NCBI GenBank assembly: GCA_903847285.1
Contig: CAINDH010000171.1
Span: forward strand, 1-38,521
DNA: 38,521 nucleotides
Reading direction: 5' to 3'
Source: an uncultured Verrucomicrobia subdivision 3 bacterium
GTDB lineage: Bacteria > Verrucomicrobiota > Verrucomicrobiae > Limisphaerales > UBA11358
Part shown: piece by piece, positions 14,670 to 22,420 of the stretch
Layout: the number at the start of each line of letters is the position of its first letter
Numbering within the stretch: the first letter of the stretch is position 1
Notes under the pieces: generated by a model
Database searches by the model: none
What the model saw: the letters and a program-made list of their open reading frames with translations, nothing else
Told to the model about the DNA's origin: nothing
Made by a program: the position numbers and the translations under genes

Positions 14670-15668
14670 TCAGAACCGGATGTCTAGCGTGGCCCCTAGT
14701 CCGCCATTGAATTCATCGTAGTGCGACGTGAATTGGTCGTCCGACCATTTGGTGTTGTAGCTGAAAAACGCGCGGACCGAGGCGTATTGGTTGAAGCTGT
14801 AGATGAGTGAAAGGCCGGCGGTGTTGAGGATGTCATTGCGGTTCGCGCCAGTCGCAGCCGCGTCGCTGTTGTAGAGGGCGTATTGAAAACGATAAAATGG
14901 TTGCACGGCGAAGTGCGGCGTGACCTGCCAGTTGAGCGTGAGGAAAATCATTTCGTCGAGGTGGTCGTTTACATCGTCGAGACTGCCGAAGACGGATTGG
15001 ACATGAGAAAAATGGTAATCAATCACGTCGCCCGCGATGAGCGTGACTTTTTCGGTGATGGGGAAAATCCGCTGCGCGCTCACGCTGGGAAGCCATTCGC
15101 GGTAAGTTTCTTCGTAGTCTGGCTGGGAGAGTAGCCGTGTGTAATTCGCCCCGGCGGTGAACTGCCAGCTGCCGATAAAATAACGCAGGTTCATAAACGC
15201 GGTTTGCGCGTCAAAGTCCAAAGGCTTCATATGGCCGCTGCTGTAGTTATACCACTGGCTAATAAAACCGGCGACGGGGGCGAATTTGCCCGGGCCCAAA
15301 TCAAATGGTGTTGGTGCGAAGGCAGCCTGCGCGGTGTTCACGAAAACGAAACTGCCGATTTTATTCGTGCCGTCAGCGAAGTTGGCGTTGTCAGAGTAGA
15401 ACGCCTGGCTGTCGAGTGTGATGTCGAACCATTGGCGGCGCGGCGCGGATGCTTTGGTGCCGCCAACTTTAAGGATGTGTTGCGGTCCGATGTCTTCGTT
15501 CTCCCCCAGATACAATTCAGGAGCGTTGGTGCCGGTGCGCAATTCCAGCTGAGGCATCTGCATCTGCGTCTGGACATTTTGCAACTGTTGCACGCCTGCT
15601 GGTTGCGCAAAGGCAGTGGTGGCAGCGGTTATAGAAACGACTAGCGCGAAAGGCCGGATGAATTTCAT
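14670..15668 (-). CDS. Putative outer-membrane beta-barrel protein, 332 aa
   Basis: ATG 15668 gives a signal peptide (MKFIRPFALVVSITAATTAFAQ); the frame from 15683 adds five residues. The mature protein has a Gln-rich linker (VQQLQNVQTQMQMPQLELR), then alternating aromatic/polar strands such as FFSYNTKWSDDQF, and ends with LGATLDIRF. A terminal phenylalanine is the usual BAM recognition residue of outer-membrane barrels. No named family is recognised. It starts 18 bp after the FecR-domain gene stop, so the two are probably co-translated or at least co-transcribed. Confidence 0.7.
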   Translation of the reverse strand: MKFIRPFALVVSITAATTAFAQPAGVQQLQNVQTQMQMPQLELRTGTNAPELYLGENEDIGPQHILKVGGTKASAPRRQWFDITLDSQAFYSDNANFADGTNKIGSFVFVNTAQAAFAPTPFDLGPGKFAPVAGFISQWYNYSSGHMKPLDFDAQTAFMNLRYFIGSWQFTAGANYTRLLSQPDYEETYREWLPSVSAQRIFPITEKVTLIAGDVIDYHFSHVQSVFGSLDDVNDHLDEMIFLTLNWQVTPHFAVQPFYRFQYALYNSDAAATGANRNDILNTAGLSLIYSFNQYASVRAFFSYNTKWSDDQFTSHYDEFNGGLGATLDIRF

Positions 15669-15686
15669 TTTAGTATAGCCCAAAAA

Positions 15687-17606
15687 TTATGGAGCAATCG
15701 GTCCAACATGGACTCCCGTGCTGCCAATATTTCCGCTGGTAAAGTTCGCTGCCGAGAGCGACTGGTTATTCCAAGTATTCCCTCCGAGGTCGCAGGCATA
15801 ACCGGGACGCGCGCCATTATACCATTGTCCGATACGGGTGAAAATATTGACAGCACCGGTAAACTTCAGGTTTTTCATATACACCGTATCGCCAGTGATG
15901 TTCATGACGGCTAATTGAGTAAAGTCAGCATTATTGAGGTCAGTGAGACCTTTCGCCGTGAACGTCGCCGTCGCGCCTGCGCCGCCTTTGAACGTGCAAC
16001 CGTTGCCATCGAGAAAAATATCTTTGCCGGAATCCAGCGTAAGGTAGCGTGTTTCAAACGACGTGCCGTTTACATTGATGGAACCTTTTTTGGAAGTGAA
16101 GGTGAGCGAGCCAGCATCCTTGTCCGCCGTGATGAGCGAACTGGTCAGCGTCAGGTCTTGGTCGGCAGTGAATTCACCGACGGTGTTCAACTGCACGACT
16201 GCGGACAATAAATCCAGCGTGGAGTTTTTGGAGGTGAAGCGCGCCGTCTCAGCCCCGACAGTGGAAGCATCCACCGTGATAGAACCGGCGGCATTAAGTG
16301 TATACGTTTGGTTGATGTGGAAATAGGCGTTTTGGCTCATGGAGAAACTGCCGCCTATATTCATTATCACATTGCCAAAGTTGTTGTTGACGTTGCCGCC
16401 GACGAACGTCAGTGAGCCGGGGGTAAGCCACGCGAAGTTTGCTAGGTCGGCGCAAATGGACGAGCCAGGAGCCACACGGATGCCTTTGCCGCCGACGAGC
16501 GTAAAATAAATTCCCTCGCTGTCTTCCAGTCCGGTGAAGGTGACCGAACCGCCAAAGTTCAAATAACTCGCCGCCACAAAATCAAATTCCGGCAGTCCCG
16601 CGTAGGCCGACAAGTCTACTGTGAACAGGGGTTCGGTGATTTGTTGGGTGTTGAAGAAAATGTTCCGAGCGACAAAACCGTGGAAGGTGTGTCCAATGAA
16701 AATAGGGTCGCCCGACAAAGCAAACGGCGTGTTCAGAAAAATATGATTCGGCGGTGTAGGAACCAGCGGGCTGATGATGGACGGTTGGTTGATGGTGGCA
16801 TCGCTGTGAATGGCGGCCTTGAAACCGGTCGGGTCTTTAAACGTCTGATCCAGTTTAGATTGAAGTGTGTTGAGATCAATCACCTCGACCTTGTCTTTGT
16901 CGGCATCATCGCCAACCACCAAGCCAGTGTCATTCAACTTGCCGGAACCAATCGCACGGTTCTGCTTTTCAATTTCAAGATTGATGAGCGGCAACGACGG
17001 CAGCTTGCCGCTAAAACCTTTCAGGAGCTGGCTGTTGTTTGCCAAATCATCGAGCCGAAAAATAATCACCGGTGCAAGTTGATTTCCCCCCGGCAACACG
17101 AATGTCATCTGGCCGGGTTGCAATTTTTGTTTGAGGCCGTTGGTGAACGTGATGGACGCCTCATCCTCCAGCGCGAGCACTTTGAAACCACCGCTAGCCG
17201 TCGTCGTCACGATCAGCGTAGATCCTAGAACAGAAGCCGTGGCGGAACCGGTGTGAATCGAGCCGCCGCCTTTGCCGTGCGGCGAATGAAACAGCAGGCT
17301 GCCTTGTTTCAAATCAATGGTGCGGTTCGCCGGGTCGAAAGAAAAAATTGTGTTTGCGCCCACGCGGGTAACGGTTTCATCCGGTGCGACCAATTCTGCG
17401 CGCGACGACGGGCCGGTGCGGAGGATGTCCGGCATATTAAACGGGTCGTTGACCGTCGCAGATTTCTTGGACTGACTGGCGGCGGAAATGATTTGAACAT
17501 CGTTCACGACTTGCGTGACCTTGGATTGTTTCAAATCAGCCGCCTGGCTGGTGGAAATGGCAAAAAAACTGCCGAGACAGAGTGCGAGCGCGGATAGATT
17601 TTTCAT
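15687..17606 (-). CDS. FecR-domain periplasmic/secreted protein with beta-helix-like tail, 639 aa
   Basis: A signal peptide (MKNLSALALCLGSFFAISTSQA) is followed by a FecR domain at about 50-170: ILRTGPSSRAELVAPDETVTRVGANTIF, LKQGSLLFHSPHG, SATASVLGSTLIV and LQPGQMTFV (shown here in separate short motifs: RVGANTIFSF, GSLLF, KLQPGQM). FecR domains usually sense ligands or relay signals in the envelope. The second half (about 330-639) is rich in Thr/Asn/Gly strands like those of filamentous adhesins or beta-helices. There is no membrane anchor. It lies between the cyclase gene (144 bp upstream) and the barrel gene (18 bp downstream). Confidence 0.8.
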   Translation of the reverse strand: MKNLSALALCLGSFFAISTSQAADLKQSKVTQVVNDVQIISAASQSKKSATVNDPFNMPDILRTGPSSRAELVAPDETVTRVGANTIFSFDPANRTIDLKQGSLLFHSPHGKGGGSIHTGSATASVLGSTLIVTTTASGGFKVLALEDEASITFTNGLKQKLQPGQMTFVLPGGNQLAPVIIFRLDDLANNSQLLKGFSGKLPSLPLINLEIEKQNRAIGSGKLNDTGLVVGDDADKDKVEVIDLNTLQSKLDQTFKDPTGFKAAIHSDATINQPSIISPLVPTPPNHIFLNTPFALSGDPIFIGHTFHGFVARNIFFNTQQITEPLFTVDLSAYAGLPEFDFVAASYLNFGGSVTFTGLEDSEGIYFTLVGGKGIRVAPGSSICADLANFAWLTPGSLTFVGGNVNNNFGNVIMNIGGSFSMSQNAYFHINQTYTLNAAGSITVDASTVGAETARFTSKNSTLDLLSAVVQLNTVGEFTADQDLTLTSSLITADKDAGSLTFTSKKGSINVNGTSFETRYLTLDSGKDIFLDGNGCTFKGGAGATATFTAKGLTDLNNADFTQLAVMNITGDTVYMKNLKFTGAVNIFTRIGQWYNGARPGYACDLGGNTWNNQSLSAANFTSGNIGSTGVHVGPIAP

Positions 17607-17750
17607 AGCTAGATTTTGGGTAACAATTTCACCTCACCGACGACTGTTTTTTTAATTTAATGTCGGGGTTTGGTCAAACTTAATCTGATTTTACCATGCA
17701 TTCATGATTCCGGCAATCGGCGGAGATGAGCGCGGACTGGCAGTTTAATG

Positions 17751-19895
17751 TTACTTATCCGAAAGCGTGAAGGAGCCGTCCCAGTTTTCCGGCGGCGGGC
17801 TAACTTCATACGCCGCGCAGCGCGACAGATACATTTCGCATAGGAAATCTTCTCCGCCAATCTGCTGGCGGGCAGCTCCAAATTGTTCCGCGGCCTCGGA
17901 AAACTTCCGTGCGCGGTAAAGTGTTATCGCTTCATGATAAATCACCAACCAAGCCGGCGGCTGGGCAGAACGGTCGCTCAACAGTCCAAAGACCTCGACC
18001 GGCTTCGTCTTGCCTTTTACTGTCAGCAAATCAACGGTGCGGTAAACGAAATGTTCACGCGTGAGTTTTTCCACTTGTTCACCGATGAGAATATCGGTGT
18101 GAAACTGCTTTGTCGCGCTTTCGAGCCGCGCCGCGAGATTCACTCCATCGCCCAGCACGGTAAATTCCATGCGTTGCGGATGGCCGATGTTGCCAACAAT
18201 GACTTCGCCATGGTTTACGCCAACGCCGATGGACAGCTTACTGCGCTCGGGATTGCCGATCCATTCGCTATTTAACTTCGTGAGCGCCCGGCGCATCTGC
18301 AACGCTGCCGTTACTGCGCCTCGCGCATCTGCCTCGTTGCCCGCGCTATGTGTGTCGCCCCAGACGGCCATGATCGCGTCGCCAATAAATTTTTGAAGTG
18401 TGCCTTGATGCTGCAAGACGCTACCGACCATGTCGGAGAAATATTCATTGAGTTGCGCGACCAGCTTGTCCGCGTCTGCGCTTTCGGTCATGGAGGTGAA
18501 CCCACGGATATCTGAAAACAATACTGTCACCGGCTGTTTACGACCTTTCAGGGCTTCCACGAACGAGCGTCGGTCATTCAAAATTGTTTTGGCCACATTT
18601 TTGGAGACGTAGCGGTCGAGAACATTGCGATAGCGGCGACGCTCCAACTGCTCCATCGCGTATTCAAAAATGATTCCGAATGAACCGGTCGCCACCAGGC
18701 ACAGCAGCGGCGGCATCATCAAGACAACCAGTTTGCCGTGCGTGAACGCAATCTGACACGCGACCACGAACGCCACGGTTGCACCTATGAGCAGTAGTCC
18801 CTTGAGTAAGGCTTGTGGAATGCCGAAGCAGATGAGCAACGCCACTAACACGGCCAGCAGCGCGAGCCAGAAGTTTGTTTGCGCGTTGGTTTCCGTGAGC
18901 CACTCCCCCTTCATCACCGCCGCCAGCATCTGCGCTTGAATTTCCGGGCCGGGCGTTTCACCGAACGGCGTGGCATGAACATCGTGAAAAATTTCCGCCA
19001 TCGGGCCGACGATGACGACTTTGTTGGACACGGCTAGCCCGCCCTTGAACGGCGGCTTCTGCCAGAGCGCATCCACAAACATGTTTTCCACCGGCCAAGC
19101 ACGGTAAGTTCCCGCCGCCCCTTGAAAATTGATGAATGATTTTGTCTCTGACAACGGTGTGGAAATTCTTCCTTTAAATTTTTCCGCAACGCGCGCAGTG
19201 ATGTGCAGTAAATCATCGGGCGTTTTTCCGTCGCGGATGGATTCTTCCAAAAACTTTCTGACGTTAGGGGCTAGGCCAGACATCTCTAGAGACTCGCGCT
19301 CAATGGAAGTTTGGTAGCGCGCGCGCCGAACGACATCATCGCTGTCCGTCCAGATGTTGACCAGGCCGACTACCGATTCCGTGCCCTGTGATAGCAGGCG
19401 TTCGTTCGGCGTGGTAAGCTTCTTGGTTTTGCCGGTGGCACCTTCCTCGTCTGCCAGCATTTCGCCGATGACCACGCGTTCTTTGTATTTCTCCAATAGC
19501 TTGGCGAAGACATCATCCCCATCCGTCTCGCTCGCAAAAACAAAGTCGAACATCACCACCTTCGCTCCTGCATCCATCAGCTTTTGCAAAATGGCGGCGT
19601 AGATGGAGCGATCCCAAGGCCATGGCTGCTGCATTTTCTGGAGGGTGGGAGAGACGGCGATTTCTTCCGGTGCGAGCGAGTCGAGTTGGAACGAAGTGGT
19701 GCCGAGGCCGATGAGCTTAATGTTAGCATCGGGCAACGTTTCATTGCGTAGTAAGTAGCGCCGATCAATCAACGTGCCTTCCGCCTTCTGCCAGAGATGT
19801 GACTTGGTGAGCCAGGCATTTTGCGTCAGCCAGAACACGAGGGCGCCCACGATGACGACAATCCACTTAGGGCGATGTATTAAAAAACGAACCAT
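17751..19895 (-). CDS. CHASE2-domain class III adenylate cyclase, 714 aa
   Basis: A membrane receptor that likely makes cAMP in response to an extracytoplasmic signal. One N-terminal helix (10-27) leads to a CHASE2 sensor (about 35-330; PWPWDRSIYAAIL and VVMFDFVFAS are typical). Three helices follow at about 341-412, then the class III catalytic domain (about 450-640). Metal ligands are D462 in LFSDIRGF and D506 in FIGDAIMAVWG. K502 and T579 occupy the base-selecting positions and favour ATP. N586 and R590 in GVNLAARLE are the transition-state pair. All key residues are present, so the enzyme should be active. The C-terminal 70 residues may be a TPR-like helical tail. Confidence 0.92.
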   Translation of the reverse strand: MVRFLIHRPKWIVVIVGALVFWLTQNAWLTKSHLWQKAEGTLIDRRYLLRNETLPDANIKLIGLGTTSFQLDSLAPEEIAVSPTLQKMQQPWPWDRSIYAAILQKLMDAGAKVVMFDFVFASETDGDDVFAKLLEKYKERVVIGEMLADEEGATGKTKKLTTPNERLLSQGTESVVGLVNIWTDSDDVVRRARYQTSIERESLEMSGLAPNVRKFLEESIRDGKTPDDLLHITARVAEKFKGRISTPLSETKSFINFQGAAGTYRAWPVENMFVDALWQKPPFKGGLAVSNKVVIVGPMAEIFHDVHATPFGETPGPEIQAQMLAAVMKGEWLTETNAQTNFWLALLAVLVALLICFGIPQALLKGLLLIGATVAFVVACQIAFTHGKLVVLMMPPLLCLVATGSFGIIFEYAMEQLERRRYRNVLDRYVSKNVAKTILNDRRSFVEALKGRKQPVTVLFSDIRGFTSMTESADADKLVAQLNEYFSDMVGSVLQHQGTLQKFIGDAIMAVWGDTHSAGNEADARGAVTAALQMRRALTKLNSEWIGNPERSKLSIGVGVNHGEVIVGNIGHPQRMEFTVLGDGVNLAARLESATKQFHTDILIGEQVEKLTREHFVYRTVDLLTVKGKTKPVEVFGLLSDRSAQPPAWLVIYHEAITLYRARKFSEAAEQFGAARQQIGGEDFLCEMYLSRCAAYEVSPPPENWDGSFTLSDK

Positions 19896-19956
19896 GAGCT
19901 TCGGAAAATTCTGCGCTGCTTAATTCGCAAGCGGACGCTTTGAATTCAAGGAAATA

Positions 19957-19989
19957 AAAAAGGCGCTTCGATTGCTCGAAGCGCCTTTT
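19957..19989 (-). terminator. Intrinsic terminator of the HU gene
   Basis: AAAAGGCGCTTCG (19958-19970) pairs perfectly with CGAAGCGCCTTTT (19977-19989) around a 6-nt loop, with T-runs on both strands. It lies 14 bp beyond the HU stop codon and separates HU from the cyclase gene. It could also work in the other direction, but no plus-strand gene ends here. Confidence 0.9.
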
Positions 19990-20002
19990 GTGAAAACCGA
20001 AA

Positions 20003-20290
20003 TTACTTGGTGCCGAGAATCGCGTCCTTCGCGGCTTTTGCCACGCGGAATTTCACGACGCGCTTGGCTTTGATCTGGATCTGTTCGCCAGTCTTCGGAT
20101 TGCGGCCAATACGGGCGGCGCGGTTCTTGAGAACGAGCTTGCCGATACCAGGCAAGGTGAACGTGTCTTTCGCGTGCTTGTAAGCAAGCCCGGCGATGCA
20201 GTCGAGGATTTCGACAGCTTGTTTTTTGGAGAGTCCGTTTTTCTCCGCGACGAGCGCGGCGATTTGAGCTTTGGAGAGTGCTTTAGCCAT
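20003..20290 (-). CDS. HU-family DNA-binding protein, 95 aa
   Basis: A small basic nucleoid protein that bends DNA as a dimer. It opens with LSKAQIAALVAEKNGLSKKQ (helices of the dimer body), carries the conserved TLPGIGKLVLKNR strand and the beta-arm motif GRNPKTGE (about 70-77) with the DNA-intercalating proline, and ends in KAAKDAILG. Length and order are standard for HU/IHF. Its own terminator follows. The 40-nt leader before ATG 20290 is almost only A and C, with a weak AAGAG as ribosome site, which suggests an unstructured leader for high expression. Confidence 0.93.
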   Translation of the reverse strand: MAKALSKAQIAALVAEKNGLSKKQAVEILDCIAGLAYKHAKDTFTLPGIGKLVLKNRAARIGRNPKTGEQIQIKAKRVVKFRVAKAAKDAILGTK

Positions 20291-20330
20291 ATTTGTTCTC
20301 TTGTTGTGTTGTTGTTGTTTGTTTGTTTAG
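20291..20330 (-). promoter_or_regulatory. A/C-only 5' leader of the HU gene
   Basis: On the minus strand the 40 bases before the start codon consist of CAAA and CAA iterations with only two G residues, in AAGAG about 8 bases from the ATG. Such leaders stay unfolded and can raise ribosome loading. The run may also be slippage-prone. A possible promoter (TTGCGC, 17 bp, TTAACT) lies further upstream but is weak. Confidence 0.4.
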
Positions 20331-20473
20331 TCCGAAATTGAAACCAGACTTGATGCGAGTTAAAATCCAATGGGCGATGCGCGCAAGCGAAAAAATCAAA
20401 AATTATCAGGTTTTTTTCAGCGATGTTTTTCCGCCGGACTTGACTTCGCGGCCTAATTTCCGACCATTCGCTC

Positions 20474-21484
20474 GTGGCGCTCTTCAGCATCCAGAACGAA
20501 TTCCGCTATGAAATCGTCCGCAAAATTTTTGAGGGCGGCATGGGTATCGTGTATGAAGCCGAGCAGCATGGCTCGCGCGATTTCGTCAAGCGCGTGGCCA
20601 TCAAAATCATCCGGCCCAATTACGCGAGTCAGAAAATGTTCATCGAGAACTTCGTCGGCGAGGCCAAGCTCGTGGCGGATTTGATTCACACGAACATCGT
20701 TCAGACTTACCAGCTCGGCGAAACCAGTGGTGTGGCCTTCATCGCGATGGAATTGATTCGCGGCGTGAACCTTGAACAGTTCACCCATCAGCTTGGAGAA
20801 AAGCGACGCACTTTGCCGAAGGAGCTCTCGGTGTTCATCACCAGCCGCGTCGCGCGCGGCTTGGCTTACGCGCACAACAAGGCCGATAAGAATGGCAAGC
20901 CGATGGGCATCGTCCACCGCGACGTGAGTTTCAAAAACATCATGATCGCGTTCGAAGGCGACGTGAAGCTCACTGATTTTGGCATCGCCAAAGCCAAAGG
21001 ATTTCTCACCGATCAAGAGGGCGAAGTTGTCGCCGGCAAGCCGGACTACATGAGCCCCGAGCAGGCTGATTTTCAAATCACGGATAAGCGTTCCGACATT
21101 TTTTCCGTCGGCGTGGTGCTGGCGCACTTGCTTTTGGGCAGAAATATTTTCAAGGGCGCGACCGCCGAGGAATCGCGTAACCGCATTCTCAACCAGCCCA
21201 TCCCTGATTTTCGCGCGCTGGATGCGCGCATTGACGACCGCCTGAACGACATTCTCCACCACTGTCTCGCACATGATGCGAACCGCCGTTACGAGACCGC
21301 CGATAAGCTGATGACGGATTTGGAATATTACATCTACGGCGCGGGCTACGGCCCGACCAACGAGACGCTCGGCAAATTCATCCGCGAACTTTTCGGACAG
21401 GAAGCACCCAAAGCTCTGCCAGACGACCCGCAGTTCAAGACCATTGTTTTGGAAGAAACTGCGCGGTTGAAAACCTCTACTTAA
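20474..21484 (+). CDS. Soluble serine/threonine protein kinase, 336 aa
   Basis: A Hanks-type kinase with a complete catalytic domain: a glycine-rich loop FEGGMGIVYEA (19-29), ATP lysine K44 in VAIKII, E63 of helix C, catalytic HRD at 148-150 followed by VSFKN (N155), DFG at 168-170, and a KPDYMSPEQ activation segment. The loop starts FEGG rather than GxGG and the catalytic loop reads HRDVSF where bacterial enzymes usually have a proline. There is no membrane segment or sensor domain. The start is GTG 20474, 13 residues before the first kinase strand ends. aguB begins 6 bp downstream, so the two share a transcript. Confidence 0.9.
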   Translation: MALFSIQNEFRYEIVRKIFEGGMGIVYEAEQHGSRDFVKRVAIKIIRPNYASQKMFIENFVGEAKLVADLIHTNIVQTYQLGETSGVAFIAMELIRGVNLEQFTHQLGEKRRTLPKELSVFITSRVARGLAYAHNKADKNGKPMGIVHRDVSFKNIMIAFEGDVKLTDFGIAKAKGFLTDQEGEVVAGKPDYMSPEQADFQITDKRSDIFSVGVVLAHLLLGRNIFKGATAEESRNRILNQPIPDFRALDARIDDRLNDILHHCLAHDANRRYETADKLMTDLEYYIYGAGYGPTNETLGKFIRELFGQEAPKALPDDPQFKTIVLEETARLKTST

Positions 21485-21490
21485 TTTTTC

Positions 21491-22390
21491 ATGAAACGTC
21501 CCGCCTCGTCCGAGCTCAAGCTTGGACTCATTCAAACGGACGTGTCGGCTGATCCCGACGCGAACCTCAAAAAAACCCTCGCCCTCGTCGAGCGCGCCGC
21601 TAAGTCGGGCGCAAAAATCATCTGCACCCAGGAATTATTCCGCTCGCAGTATTTTTGCCAGAGCGAAGATCACGAGAATTTTAAGCTCGCCGAAAAAATT
21701 CCCGGCCCGACGACCGACGCTTTTTGCAAGCTTGCGAAGAAGCATAAAGTCGTCATCATCGCCTCGCTGTTTGAGAAACGCGCATCGGGCGTCTATCACA
21801 ATACCGCCGCCATCATTGATGCGGATGGCTCGCTGCTGGGCATCTACCGCAAGATGCACATTCCCGATGATCCGTTGTATTACGAGAAATTTTATTTCAC
21901 TCCCGGCGACCTCGGCTTCAAATCGTGGCAGACCAAGTACGCGAAAATTGGAGTGCTCATCTGCTGGGACCAATGGTATCCCGAAGCCGCGCGCCTTACC
22001 GCGATGCAAGGCGCCGAGATTCTTTTTTACCCGACCGCCATCGGCTGGCATCCCAGCGAGAAGTCCAAATACGGCATTAAGCAACACGGTGCCTGGGAAA
22101 CCATCCAGCGCGCGCACGCGGTGGCGAACGGCTGCTACGTTGCCTCCGTGAACCGCATCGGGCGCGAATTTCTGAAGGGCGTGGGCGGCGACGGCATTGA
22201 ATTCTGGGGCCAAAGTTTTGTCGCTGGCACGTCCGGTGAAATCCTCTCCAAAGCCGGTTCGGACAAGGAAGAAATTCTCATCGTGCCCGTTGACCTCGAC
22301 CATGTGGACACCACGCGCACACATTGGCCGTTCCTCCGCGACCGCCGGATTGATGCCTACGGAAATCTGACCAAGCGGTTTGTGGATTAA
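21491..22390 (+). CDS. aguB: N-carbamoylputrescine amidase, 299 aa
   Basis: A nitrilase-superfamily enzyme that hydrolyses N-carbamoylputrescine to putrescine, CO2 and ammonia, the last step of the arginine decarboxylase-agmatine route. The catalytic triad is visible: E48 in CTQELF, K121 in IYRKMHIPDDP and C158 in LICWDQWYPE. YYEKFYFTPGD, HGAWETIQRAHA and RDRRIDAYG are typical of the AguB branch, and the length matches. No agmatine deiminase (AguA) is nearby. It is coupled to a protein kinase gene 6 bp upstream, an arrangement with no obvious metabolic meaning. Confidence 0.93.
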   Translation: MKRPASSELKLGLIQTDVSADPDANLKKTLALVERAAKSGAKIICTQELFRSQYFCQSEDHENFKLAEKIPGPTTDAFCKLAKKHKVVIIASLFEKRASGVYHNTAAIIDADGSLLGIYRKMHIPDDPLYYEKFYFTPGDLGFKSWQTKYAKIGVLICWDQWYPEAARLTAMQGAEILFYPTAIGWHPSEKSKYGIKQHGAWETIQRAHAVANGCYVASVNRIGREFLKGVGGDGIEFWGQSFVAGTSGEILSKAGSDKEEILIVPVDLDHVDTTRTHWPFLRDRRIDAYGNLTKRFVD

Positions 22391-22420
22391 TGTTCAATCT
22401 TTGTTTGCCTCTAATTATCT

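Noticed and set aside
20453..21535. 360-residue open frame on the minus strand, opposite the kinase
   Set aside because: The plus strand has a full kinase with all motifs; the minus frame is an antisense by-product of high GC and biased third codon positions.
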